Shown here: piece by piece, positions 14,750 through 21,653 of the stretch | Numbering within the stretch: position 1 is the stretch's first letter | How the letters are laid out: each line of letters starts with the position of its first letter | NCBI GenBank assembly: GCA_011375275.1 | Contig: DRLW01000737.1 | Coordinates: forward strand, 1 to 22,186 | DNA: 22,186 nt | Reading direction: 5' to 3' | Origin: Bacteroidota bacterium | Lineage (GTDB): Bacteria > Zhuqueibacterota > Zhuqueibacteria > Zhuqueibacterales > Geothermadaptataceae | Translations under genes and position numbers: made by a program | Notes under the pieces: model-generated | What the model was told of the DNA's origin: nothing | Databases searched by the model: none | Seen by the model: the letters and a program-made list of their open reading frames with translations, nothing else

Positions 14750-16933
14750 TCACACGCGAAATAGTGCTTTAAACAAAATCTCCAGGTCCAGAAGCGGAGA
14801 ATAGTTCATCAGGTAAAACAAGACGAACTTGTCCTGCTCTTCCTGTGTCAGCGCTCTGTGGTGATTAACCTGCACCAGACCGGTAAGGCCGGGTTTGAGC
14901 GCGATTTCTCCGGGTAAATCCGGCTGGCGCGTCTGATCGTGCACAGCACCGACCAGGGAGAGATCGCCTCTCAGGACATACCACAACCACGGCAGTTTTG
15001 CGAACCAGCCGCCGCGCGCCGGTGTGGAAATCCGCAGCACAGAATCAGCCCCGAACACCACCGTCTCGATGCGCTGATCGCGCTGCACCAGACTGAGAAG
15101 CGCATAGACCGGTGCACCCAGCAACAGGATCGGTGCCGAGACAGCGATATCCAACGCACGCTTCAGCACCCGATTCACAGGGCGGGCCAGCTTATAGTCG
15201 ATGTCCACCAGCGGCACATCGCTGATATCATCGATGCTGGCCTTGCCGATGATGACATCGATGTTGCTGGGAATCAGTTTGAAATTCACCCTGCTGTCGC
15301 GGCAGGAGGCGATCAACGCCAAAATCCTGTCATAGGGAATGCGCTGCGTGCTGAAAACTACTTCTTTGATGTTGCGGCGCTTGATCGCTTCTTTCAGACG
15401 ATCGGTCGAGGTGATCACTTCCAGACCATGATAGCTTTTCCCGACATCGCTCTCATTCAGGCTCACAAGCCCGACGATCTCGTAACCGTCGCCAATCCGC
15501 GTTTTCAGTTTGGGTACGACCTTCTCGCCGCCGGCAAAATCTCCAACCACAAGAGTGGGGCGTTCGAGCAGCATGTGCCCGATGGTTGCGCGGAAGGGCG
15601 CCAGCCCGACGAGATAGAGCAGCTTGAACAGCAGCCGCCAGCCCCCGAGGAGAAATATGTTCATCCCACCGGCGAGCAGCACGACCGCACGGGAAAAAGC
15701 ATACTGTTTAAAAAAGAACGTCCAGGCGCTGTTGATGATAAAACCCGCGAGGGCGGCAACAGTGGCGCGGAAGAAAGAAAACTTCCAGCGCCCGTGCGAA
15801 CCGGCAAAGTAGAGCGACAACAGCCAGACCGTCGTGTAGATGACGTTGACCGGCAGATAATCCAGCCAAACGTCTATGCTGCCGAACTTGATTTTCAGCG
15901 CCAGCGCCAGCGTGCCCTGCATGATGAGCACATCCACAAGCGGCACGGTCAGACGCTCAAACGCGGTCTGGGCAAAGCTCAACGCCGCACGCAGCCAGAT
16001 AGCCAGGATCAAAAAGTAATAAGTTACAAAAAAATAGCGCTTTCGTAAATGCTTTTTTACAAAAAGCGCCATGGACTTGTAAAAGACCAGCAGGCTGTCC
16101 AGCCGGCTGCGCTTGCTGCTCTCGCCCTTAAAGTGAACGATCTGCGTATCCGGAACATAGTGAATGTCCCACCCGGCTTCAACCGTGCGCAGACACCAGT
16201 CGAGGTCTTCGCCATAGAGAAAAAAATCCTCATCGAGCAGCCCCACCTGCTCGAACGTTTCGCGCCGCATCATCATGAAGGAACCGGAAATCGCATCGAC
16301 GCGCGAGGTTTCATTTTCCGGCAGATAAGTCAGATTGTACTGCCCGAAGAGCCGGCTTTTGGGGAAGAGGTAGCTGAGCCCGGTCAGGCGCGTTACCGCC
16401 ACCCACGGCGTCGGATAGCTGCGCCGGCAGGCCAGTTGCAATGTGCCATCAGGATTGAGCACTTTGCAGCCAACCATGCCCGTCCGGGGATGTTTTTCGA
16501 GAAAATCGATCAGCGTGACGAATGTGTTTTCCCGCGTGATGGTATCCGGGTTCAGCAGCACCAGGTAGCGACCTCGTGCCCGCCGCAACGCCATGTTGTT
16601 GGCGACGGCGAAACCGAGGTTCTCATCATTGCTGATCAGAATCACTTCGGGGAACTCGCGCCGGATCATGACAGCACTGCCGTCATCCGAGGCGTTATCG
16701 ACGACGAAAATTTCGTGGGAGAACGGCTCCAATGCCTTGCGGAGGGAGAGCAACGCCTGCTGCAGAAACTCCTTGACGTTGTAATTGACGATGATGATGG
16801 AGAGATCGACCAGCGTGCTGTCCGCCGTGCGCGCAGTCACATCTTCTGAGCCGGCTGCGCTCACCGAGTTTCTGGTTTCTGTCGTTTGCGCCATGGGGTC
16901 TTTTTCTGCTGCACGGAGGTCTTTTTGCCTCAT
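14750..16933 (-). CDS. Fusion of GT2 glycosyltransferase and WbaP-like membrane sugar-transferase scaffold
   Basis: Counting from the ATG at 16933 (727 residues), a GT2 domain spans about 44-290: LSIIIVNYNVKEF, VVDNASDDGS (77-86), LLNPDT (126-131), GEDLDWCLR. It resembles rhamnosyl/WbbL-type transferases. Hydrophobic helices follow at roughly 300-318, 330-348, 362-378, 390-408 and 416-443. A Rossmann-like domain (PTLVVGDFAGGEKVV, about 458-575) and a C-terminal region related to polyprenyl-phosphate sugar-phosphate transferases (KRALDIAVSAP ... VLRGDLSLVG ... KPGLTGLVQVN) complete it. That C-terminal domain is about 137 residues, short for the family, and lacks the KFRSM, DELPQ and VGPRP motifs. 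Start codon is uncertain: GTG 16942 and ATG 16894 are alternatives and none has a good Shine-Dalgarno. Likely role: surface polysaccharide or glycolipid assembly at the inner membrane. Confidence 0.85.
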   Translation of the reverse strand: MRQKDLRAAEKDPMAQTTETRNSVSAAGSEDVTARTADSTLVDLSIIIVNYNVKEFLQQALLSLRKALEPFSHEIFVVDNASDDGSAVMIRREFPEVILISNDENLGFAVANNMALRRARGRYLVLLNPDTITRENTFVTLIDFLEKHPRTGMVGCKVLNPDGTLQLACRRSYPTPWVAVTRLTGLSYLFPKSRLFGQYNLTYLPENETSRVDAISGSFMMMRRETFEQVGLLDEDFFLYGEDLDWCLRTVEAGWDIHYVPDTQIVHFKGESSKRSRLDSLLVFYKSMALFVKKHLRKRYFFVTYYFLILAIWLRAALSFAQTAFERLTVPLVDVLIMQGTLALALKIKFGSIDVWLDYLPVNVIYTTVWLLSLYFAGSHGRWKFSFFRATVAALAGFIINSAWTFFFKQYAFSRAVVLLAGGMNIFLLGGWRLLFKLLYLVGLAPFRATIGHMLLERPTLVVGDFAGGEKVVPKLKTRIGDGYEIVGLVSLNESDVGKSYHGLEVITSTDRLKEAIKRRNIKEVVFSTQRIPYDRILALIASCRDSRVNFKLIPSNIDVIIGKASIDDISDVPLVDIDYKLARPVNRVLKRALDIAVSAPILLLGAPVYALLSLVQRDQRIETVVFGADSVLRISTPARGGWFAKLPWLWYVLRGDLSLVGAVHDQTRQPDLPGEIALKPGLTGLVQVNHHRALTQEEQDKFVLFYLMNYSPLLDLEILFKALFRV

Positions 16934-17044
16934 CAATTGCACCGGTCAGATGATGATTCTTCGACTAAACCGCCTGTCACCCTTTTCCCGTAGCAGGGGC
17001 AGAACATCGTCGCCGGCACCCAACCGTATGGGTGAGTTTTGCTG

Positions 17045-17761
17045 TCACTTCTTTCTGATCAGGTCCTGAAACTTCAGCCACCAGACCATCACCGCGGCCT
17101 CGAACATCACCTTGCGGGACATTTTGCTGCTGCCGCGCTCACGATCCGTAAATATAATGGGCAATTCCTTTATTCGAAAGCCTTTTTTCCAGACCTTGAA
17201 GTGCAGCTCGATCTGAAAGCTATAGCCGTCGCTGCGAATGTTCTCCAGATCGATGGACTCGAGCACACGCCGCCGGAAACACTTGAAACCGCTGGTGCAG
17301 TCCTTCACAGGCAGGCCGGTTATGGTGCGGGTGTACCAGTTGGCGAAGATACTCAGGACCAGACGAGAAAGCGGCCAGTTGATGACGTTGACCCCCGTAA
17401 GATAGCGCGAACCGATGGCCAGATCGCATGTTTCTATTTCAGCGAGCAAACGCTTGACATCCGCAGGGTTATGGGACAGGTCAGCATCCATCTCAAAGAT
17501 AAAATCATATCCTTTGCTGATGGCAAACTGAAATCCGCGTACGTATGCGGTGCCGAGGCCGAGTTTGCCCGACCGCTCGATGAGATGCAGACCGCTGTAT
17601 TGCTGCTGTAATTTTTTCACCAGTGCAGCCGTGCCATCCGGCGAGTTATCATCGACGACGAGCACCTCGAGCCCGGTGATGCCGAGATCAAAAAGACGCT
17701 TCAGCAGCACTTCGATATTGGTGATTTCATTATAGGTTGGAACGACGATCAGCGTTCGCAT
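17045..17761 (-). CDS. Polyprenol monophosphomannose synthase-like glycosyltransferase (GT2)
   Basis: The product (238 residues) is a soluble GT2 of the Dpm1 type, which moves mannose (or another hexose) from a GDP- or UDP-sugar to polyprenyl phosphate on the inner face of the membrane. Motifs are VVPTYNEITNIEVLL, VVDDNSPDGTA (36-46), GLGTAYVRGF, the DXD-type DADLSHNP (92-99), DCTSGFKCFRR and FTDRERGSSKMS. It has no C-terminal membrane helices, as in short bacterial members. The ATG has AAGGGA about 5 nt upstream. The GT2 fusion gene follows after about 100 nt, so the pair probably works on lipid-linked sugars. The actual sugar cannot be told from sequence. Confidence 0.93.
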   Translation of the reverse strand: MRTLIVVPTYNEITNIEVLLKRLFDLGITGLEVLVVDDNSPDGTAALVKKLQQQYSGLHLIERSGKLGLGTAYVRGFQFAISKGYDFIFEMDADLSHNPADVKRLLAEIETCDLAIGSRYLTGVNVINWPLSRLVLSIFANWYTRTITGLPVKDCTSGFKCFRRRVLESIDLENIRSDGYSFQIELHFKVWKKGFRIKELPIIFTDRERGSSKMSRKVMFEAAVMVWWLKFQDLIRKK

Positions 17762-17804
17762 GGCTTCCCTTTATCCCACTTTTCCCTGACCGGGATTCAT
17801 TAAC

Positions 17805-17826
17805 GTACCGCGACATTTATGTCGCG
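17805..17826 (+). repeat. GCGACAT-N2-ATGTCGC palindrome, copy 1
   Basis: GTACCGCGACATTTATGTCGCG (described by its core: 8-bp arms CGCGACAT/ATGTCGCG around TT, 17809-17826). It is the left-hand copy and points opposite to the other two, judged from the GTA flank. Confidence 0.75.
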
Positions 17827-17867
17827 TCGCTGCCTGCGCACAAAAGCAGCGTAACTTTCATCTCTCT

Positions 17868-17893
17868 CGTGACACCGCTCCTGCGGTGTCACG
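17868..17893. repeat. Perfect 11-bp hairpin (GTGACACCGC)
   Basis: CGTGACACCGC and GCGGTGTCACG pair perfectly around a TCCT loop. The loop side, GCTCCTGCGG (17877-17886), is repeated directly at 17894-17903. No T run follows on either strand, so a simple intrinsic terminator is unlikely. Confidence 0.7.
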
Positions 17894-18027
17894 GCTCCTG
17901 CGGCCGCACACAAGCGGAACGAGATAGCACCTGACCATAAGCACGCGCCGATACCGTCGAGCTTACGGCATGCCGCCTCGCTGCCATTCATCCTAAAGCA
18001 GCCTGAATTACGAATAGTTTCGTACCC

Positions 18028-18049
18028 TGCGACATGAATGTCGCGATAC
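18028..18049 (-). repeat. GCGACAT-N2-ATGTCGC palindrome, copy 2
   Basis: The core GCGACATGAATGTCGC spans 18029-18044 with 7-bp arms. Read on the minus strand, the flank is GTATCGCG. Confidence 0.75.
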
Positions 18050-18057
18050 AGCATGGC

Positions 18058-18079
18058 CGCGACATGAATGTCGCGTTAC
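18058..18079 (-). repeat. GCGACAT-N2-ATGTCGC palindrome, copy 3, overlapping a stop codon
   Basis: The core CGCGACAT/ATGTCGCG spans 18058-18075. Read on the minus strand the unit starts GTAACGCG, and its TAA (18078-18076) is the stop codon of the RfbD-like gene. Confidence 0.75.
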
Positions 18080-19008
18080 AGATTATTCGCCAGCCTGTGC
18101 TGCTGTAACTCCATTTCCTGCCGGAATTTCAACAACCCCTCCCTGCTTCCGGACATGGTGATGCCAAGCTCCTGCACCGCTTTCTCGATGATAAATCCTG
18201 ACCGCAACGGCCGCGGTGCCGCCTGCCCCAGCTCGCTGGTTTTGATGCGCGAAATCAATCCCGCATCCAGGCCGAAGACCTCGGCGACCTGGCAGGCAAA
18301 GTCGTAACGGCTGAGCATTTCGCTGCCGCTGATATGATAAACGCCGGAATGCTCGGAACGCATCAGCGCGATCAGGGCTTCTGCCAGCTCCGAAGCCAGG
18401 GTCGGGTTGCCATACTGATCATCGACGATGCGTACTTCCCGGCCCTGCTGCAGCATATCGATCAGCCATGTGACGAAATTCGGCCGAGCAGCCGGGGCCG
18501 TGCCATAGAGCACCATGGTGCGTGCGATGGCATAATCCGCACCAGACAGCCGCACCTCGTTTTCCGAGGCCAGCTTGGATTTGCCGTAGTAACCGAGGGG
18601 ATTCGGCTTGTCGCTCTCGCGATAAGGCCCGGCCTTGCCATCGAAAACATAGTCTGTCGATACGGTGACGATGCGCGCATCGATCATCCGCGCCCCGGCA
18701 GCGAGATGTCCGACCGCTTCGGCGTTGACTTTCCAGCATTGCTCGCGCTCATGCTCACAGGCATCGACGTGGGTGTAGGCTGCTGCGTTGATGATATATT
18801 TTGGATGAAATTTCTTCAGCAGAGAGATCACAGTGTTGCGGTCTGCGATATCCCCTTCAACGTAGTCGATGCCCTCGTATGCCGCTTCCGGGCGGAACGA
18901 ACGCACCAGCCCCAGGGTCTCATAGTGACCGCGCAAACGGGCACACAAATTGGAGCCAAGCAGGCCCTGGGCTCCGGTTACCAGTATTTTAGTGGGTAAA
19001 ATCTGCAT
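18076..19008 (-). CDS. rfbD: dTDP-4-dehydrorhamnose reductase-like (RfbD family) SDR protein
   Basis: Counting from the ATG at 19008 the product has 310 residues, close to RfbD (about 300). It shows the NADPH-binding loop VTGAQGLLGSNL (10-21), NAAAYTHVDACE (74-85), the catalytic STDYVFDGKAGPY (117-129) with Thr118, and YGKSKLASE (141-149) with the YxxxK pair Tyr141/Lys145. The family reduces dTDP-4-keto-L-rhamnose; no rfbA, rfbB or rfbC is in the window, so the nucleotide sugar is an inference. A TTG seven codons upstream is the alternative start. The gene starts inside the 3' end of the kinase gene (20-nt overlap). Its stop codon lies inside a palindromic repeat. Confidence 0.88.
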   Translation of the reverse strand: MQILPTKILVTGAQGLLGSNLCARLRGHYETLGLVRSFRPEAAYEGIDYVEGDIADRNTVISLLKKFHPKYIINAAAYTHVDACEHEREQCWKVNAEAVGHLAAGARMIDARIVTVSTDYVFDGKAGPYRESDKPNPLGYYGKSKLASENEVRLSGADYAIARTMVLYGTAPAARPNFVTWLIDMLQQGREVRIVDDQYGNPTLASELAEALIALMRSEHSGVYHISGSEMLSRYDFACQVAEVFGLDAGLISRIKTSELGQAAPRPLRSGFIIEKAVQELGITMSGSREGLLKFRQEMELQQHRLANNL

Positions 19009-19930
19009 GGGGTTTGATCTTTTCCTCAAAAAGCTGAGCCGTTACCGATCCCAGAAATGTCGTATTCAAAGTCGCAATTCGGGTAGCGAATTCCACTGCC
19101 GGAAAAAATTCATGCCCGGAGAGCAAAGCCGTAAACAGGGCTGCGCCATAAGCATCCCCGCAGCCGATGATGTCGCGTACAGCCGAGGCCGGCAGTTCAT
19201 GGCGATAGTGATGGACCTCCACATGGGCACCGGTGCGATATCCGGCGAGCACACCCCGGGCGCCGAGAGTGACCGACACACCCTGCGGCCCCTGCAGCAA
19301 TACACGCGTGATAAACCGCCGCAGCTCCTGCTCATCGCTGGCAGCGAGATCGCCCAGTAAGGCGGCCTCATGTTCATTCATCTGTACAAAATCAGGTGTT
19401 GTCAGCCAGGTTTCCCAGTGCTCTGGCTTGCGGTAAAACCGTCTGCCCTCATCGGAAATTCCCTGAGCCAGGGTATGGAAATCAAAATAGACCGGGCCAC
19501 GCCCGTGCTCTTTCAGCCACAACAGGGCCTCGAGGGTGATGTCGGCTCCGGAGATCATATTGATGGCGACGCCTTCGCAATCGGCGAGCAGGCGACAGTC
19601 ATCAGCATCGAGGGGCGGCAGCAGCGGTGAGGTGAACTCATCGCGCTCCGTGGCAGATTTGTACACCAGGCGCACGCTGGTGTTCGGTGCCGGATCCGGG
19701 ATGAGCAAATCCATGTTCACACCCGGAAGTTGGGCGAGATGGGCTTGCAGATCGGGCAGAAAATTTTCTCCCACCCGGGCGAGAGGATACAGATCGAAGC
19801 GATCCCCTGCGAGGAAAGCGGCATAGGCCAGACCGTGATACAGCCCGCCGATACTCTCAAGGGTCTGGCCATCCAGGGTACAAATTTCATCGCGAATAAA
19901 GGTTCCGACCCAGGCAATTTTCTTCTTCAT
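18989..19930 (-). CDS. PfkB-family carbohydrate/nucleoside kinase
   Basis: The product (313 residues) has the ribokinase/PfkB fold. The C-terminal PfkB signature reads DIIGCGDAYGAAL (253-265), where Asp259 is the catalytic base and the GCGD turn is the anion hole; a Cys replaces the usual Ala. MNEHEA (184-189) corresponds to the N-x-x-E metal/phosphate motif, and VTLGARGVLAG (220-230) to the ATP-side strand. The N-terminus (IAWVGTFIRDEI) differs from the usual GxxxxD start (it has IRDE), and the GG at 28-29 fits the sugar-binding loop. The substrate is unknown. The ATG follows the purE stop with no gap, and the RfbD-like gene overlaps its end, so all three are cotranscribed. Confidence 0.9.
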   Translation of the reverse strand: MKKKIAWVGTFIRDEICTLDGQTLESIGGLYHGLAYAAFLAGDRFDLYPLARVGENFLPDLQAHLAQLPGVNMDLLIPDPAPNTSVRLVYKSATERDEFTSPLLPPLDADDCRLLADCEGVAINMISGADITLEALLWLKEHGRGPVYFDFHTLAQGISDEGRRFYRKPEHWETWLTTPDFVQMNEHEAALLGDLAASDEQELRRFITRVLLQGPQGVSVTLGARGVLAGYRTGAHVEVHHYRHELPASAVRDIIGCGDAYGAALFTALLSGHEFFPAVEFATRIATLNTTFLGSVTAQLFEEKIKPHADFTH

Positions 19931-20392
19931 TTATTTCAGCCGGGAACCTGTTTTTTTGAATTCAGCGAGTTTTTGCTGCAGTGCTTCCTCCTGCAAAGAG
20001 AGAATTTCAGCACAGTACACAGCGGCATTGGCTGCTCCTGCCGTGCCGATGGCCATGGTCGCAACCGGCACGCCGGTCGGCATCTGTACCGTGGCATACA
20101 GGGCATCAACCCCGTTGAGGGCTGATCCGGGCATGGGAACGCCGATGACCGGCAGTGTGGTGTGCGCGGCGATAACTCCGGCAAGGTGGGCTGCCATACC
20201 CGCCGCCGCAATGATCACCTGGATACCGTTCTCGCGTGCAGACTCAGCAAAGCGGGCTGTTTCATGCGGATTGCGATGCGCGGAGAGAACGTGTTCTTCG
20301 TAGCTGATTCCGAAATAGTCGAGGTACTTCTTGCACGGTGCCATACTCGGCAGATCACTCTTGCTGCCGACCAGGATCGCGACTTTGGCCAT
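19931..20392 (-). CDS. purE: N5-carboxyaminoimidazole ribonucleotide mutase
   Basis: The product (153 residues) has the length of class I PurE. It converts N5-CAIR to CAIR in de novo purine synthesis. Motifs are VAILVGSKSDLPSM (4-17), HVLSAHRNPHET (34-45), the AAAGMAAHLAGV loop (62-73), IGVPMPGS (83-90) and VPVATMAIG. The active-site His of SAHR is present. AGGAG lies 7 nt before the ATG. purK, the usual partner, is not adjacent; the next gene is a PfkB-type kinase starting directly at the stop. The lipoprotein gene lies 24 nt upstream. Confidence 0.97.
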   Translation of the reverse strand: MAKVAILVGSKSDLPSMAPCKKYLDYFGISYEEHVLSAHRNPHETARFAESARENGIQVIIAAAGMAAHLAGVIAAHTTLPVIGVPMPGSALNGVDALYATVQMPTGVPVATMAIGTAGAANAAVYCAEILSLQEEALQQKLAEFKKTGSRLK

Positions 20393-20416
20393 GATGTGAC
20401 TCCTGATTTATTCTGG

Positions 20417-21484
20417 TTAGTCCGCTTCACTCAGCGGTGTTTTTTTCAAATCCTGCGCCGTGCGAAAGGTGCGGGCCATAACCTCGAGCTGGCGCATGAA
20501 CACCTCTTTGCGCTTACCCGGGGCAAAAACTGCGATATCGATCATGTATGCCCGGCGCGTCTCTTCATCGTAAAAGGCAAAAATCTTCAACGGACCGCCG
20601 GCGATACGCTTGTTGTTTTCCCACAACCCCTGAAAAACCAGCGCCCAGCGACCGGCGATTTCATCTTCATAAAACGTGTACAGCGTATCGACAACGACGT
20701 CATCTTCATAAAATAACCGGCCGATTTCATTGCGTTTTTTTATCATCCACTCCCGGTCTGTGACCAGAGAAGGATCGTCGGTCTCTTCCCAATGCACGAA
20801 CAACCAGCGCTCGGGTGCGGTCCGGCGCAAATGCACAAACCCGGCTTCGGGAATCTCCTGATAGACGACGTAATCATGCTGCACGCGCAGAGTCCAGCCG
20901 TATTTCTGCAACAGCATGTCCTCGATGTCCTTCTGCTCATAGCGCGAGAACATCACCTCTTTCGTTCGCTTGAGGGAGTGCTCGCGCAGGATGGAAAAAA
21001 TATAATCCGCGTTTTGCTCGATACGGTCGAACAGATCGCCGGCTGTTGGCGCGGCCAGCACCAACAGCATCTGCCCCCTGGCCCACGGCGAGTCCTTGCG
21101 GAAGAGGTAGGCTTCGCCATTCTGCACGCGTTGCTTCATACTCTCGGAAAGCATGGAACGCACCTGCTCCGAAGTCTTGTCCTCCCCGTCGAGCGTGCCG
21201 AGCATAACCACGTTTTGGCGTACCGCAGCAGACCGGAGCTGCTCCGGCGGCATGTACGTGATCTCGAATATCTTCTCCGGCCAGGGCGTGCGCAGCTCGC
21301 GCTCGATCGCCGCACCGAGGGCAGGCGTCAGCATGGTGTAGAGCATCGAATCAGCAACCACGGCGATGATGTGATCCTGCCCCAATGCTCTGCGCTGCGT
21401 TTCACACCCGGACGTTCCCAGGGCAGCCCAGACGCTCAGCGCAAGCATCAGGACGATTCCGTGCAAACCCGTCTTTTTTTTCAT
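20417..21484 (-). CDS. DUF4837-like lipoprotein of unknown function
   Basis: Counting from the ATG at 21484 (355 residues), MKKKTGLHGIVLMLALSVWAALGTSGC is described as a basic start, a hydrophobic core and a Cys at 27, a lipoprotein-type signal peptide with a somewhat unusual T-S-G-C box. The mature protein starts with QDHIIAVVADSMLYTMLTPALG and continues with the mixed alpha/beta pattern I associate with DUF4837, a lipoprotein family of Bacteroidota and relatives with no known function. GGAGAG with a 5-nt spacer supports this ATG; an ATG at 21517 also has a GGAGG upstream. It probably sits in the outer or inner membrane facing the periplasm. purE follows after 24 nt. Confidence 0.78.
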   Translation of the reverse strand: MKKKTGLHGIVLMLALSVWAALGTSGCETQRRALGQDHIIAVVADSMLYTMLTPALGAAIERELRTPWPEKIFEITYMPPEQLRSAAVRQNVVMLGTLDGEDKTSEQVRSMLSESMKQRVQNGEAYLFRKDSPWARGQMLLVLAAPTAGDLFDRIEQNADYIFSILREHSLKRTKEVMFSRYEQKDIEDMLLQKYGWTLRVQHDYVVYQEIPEAGFVHLRRTAPERWLFVHWEETDDPSLVTDREWMIKKRNEIGRLFYEDDVVVDTLYTFYEDEIAGRWALVFQGLWENNKRIAGGPLKIFAFYDEETRRAYMIDIAVFAPGKRKEVFMRQLEVMARTFRTAQDLKKTPLSEAD

Positions 21485-21653
21485 CGCTTCTCTCCACTCC
21501 TGAACTGAAAATTTCATGTGCGCCCGTCCCTCCGCTCAGGCGGGGTAACGCAGCCAAAAACTCCGCGCCAAAGCAGCCTGTCTGCAAAGGCACACGACAC
21601 GCCAGCATCGTGTGTAGAATACAACAACCCGCCATACGTTTCACAGAACACCG

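Larger units (their letters stand above)
17762..18075. other. Gene-free region built of palindromic repeats
   Basis: The 314 nt between the RfbD-like gene and the Dpm1-like gene contain three copies of an 18-nt palindrome and one strong hairpin, listed separately. I see no coding sequence; short frames across it merely translate the repeat (RDIHVA). No clear promoter or terminator with a T run is visible. Confidence 0.6.

Noticed and set aside
13493..14764. A plus-strand frame of 423 codons antisense to accA
   Set aside because: It lies opposite a textbook AccA, has no recognisable domain, and such long antisense frames are expected from the codon bias of GC-rich genes.
14939..16849. Two consecutive plus-strand frames antisense to the GT2 fusion
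   Set aside because: They have no domain signatures, and the opposite strand carries clear glycosyltransferase motifs.
17800..18054. A short minus-strand frame of 84 codons in the palindromic-repeat region
   Set aside because: Its ends simply translate the palindrome (RDIHVA, RDINVA) and the middle is Cys/Ala-rich noise.
17805..18079. CRISPR array
   Set aside because: Only three copies occur, they are inverted relative to each other, spacing is irregular (about 200 and 8 nt), and no cas gene is near.
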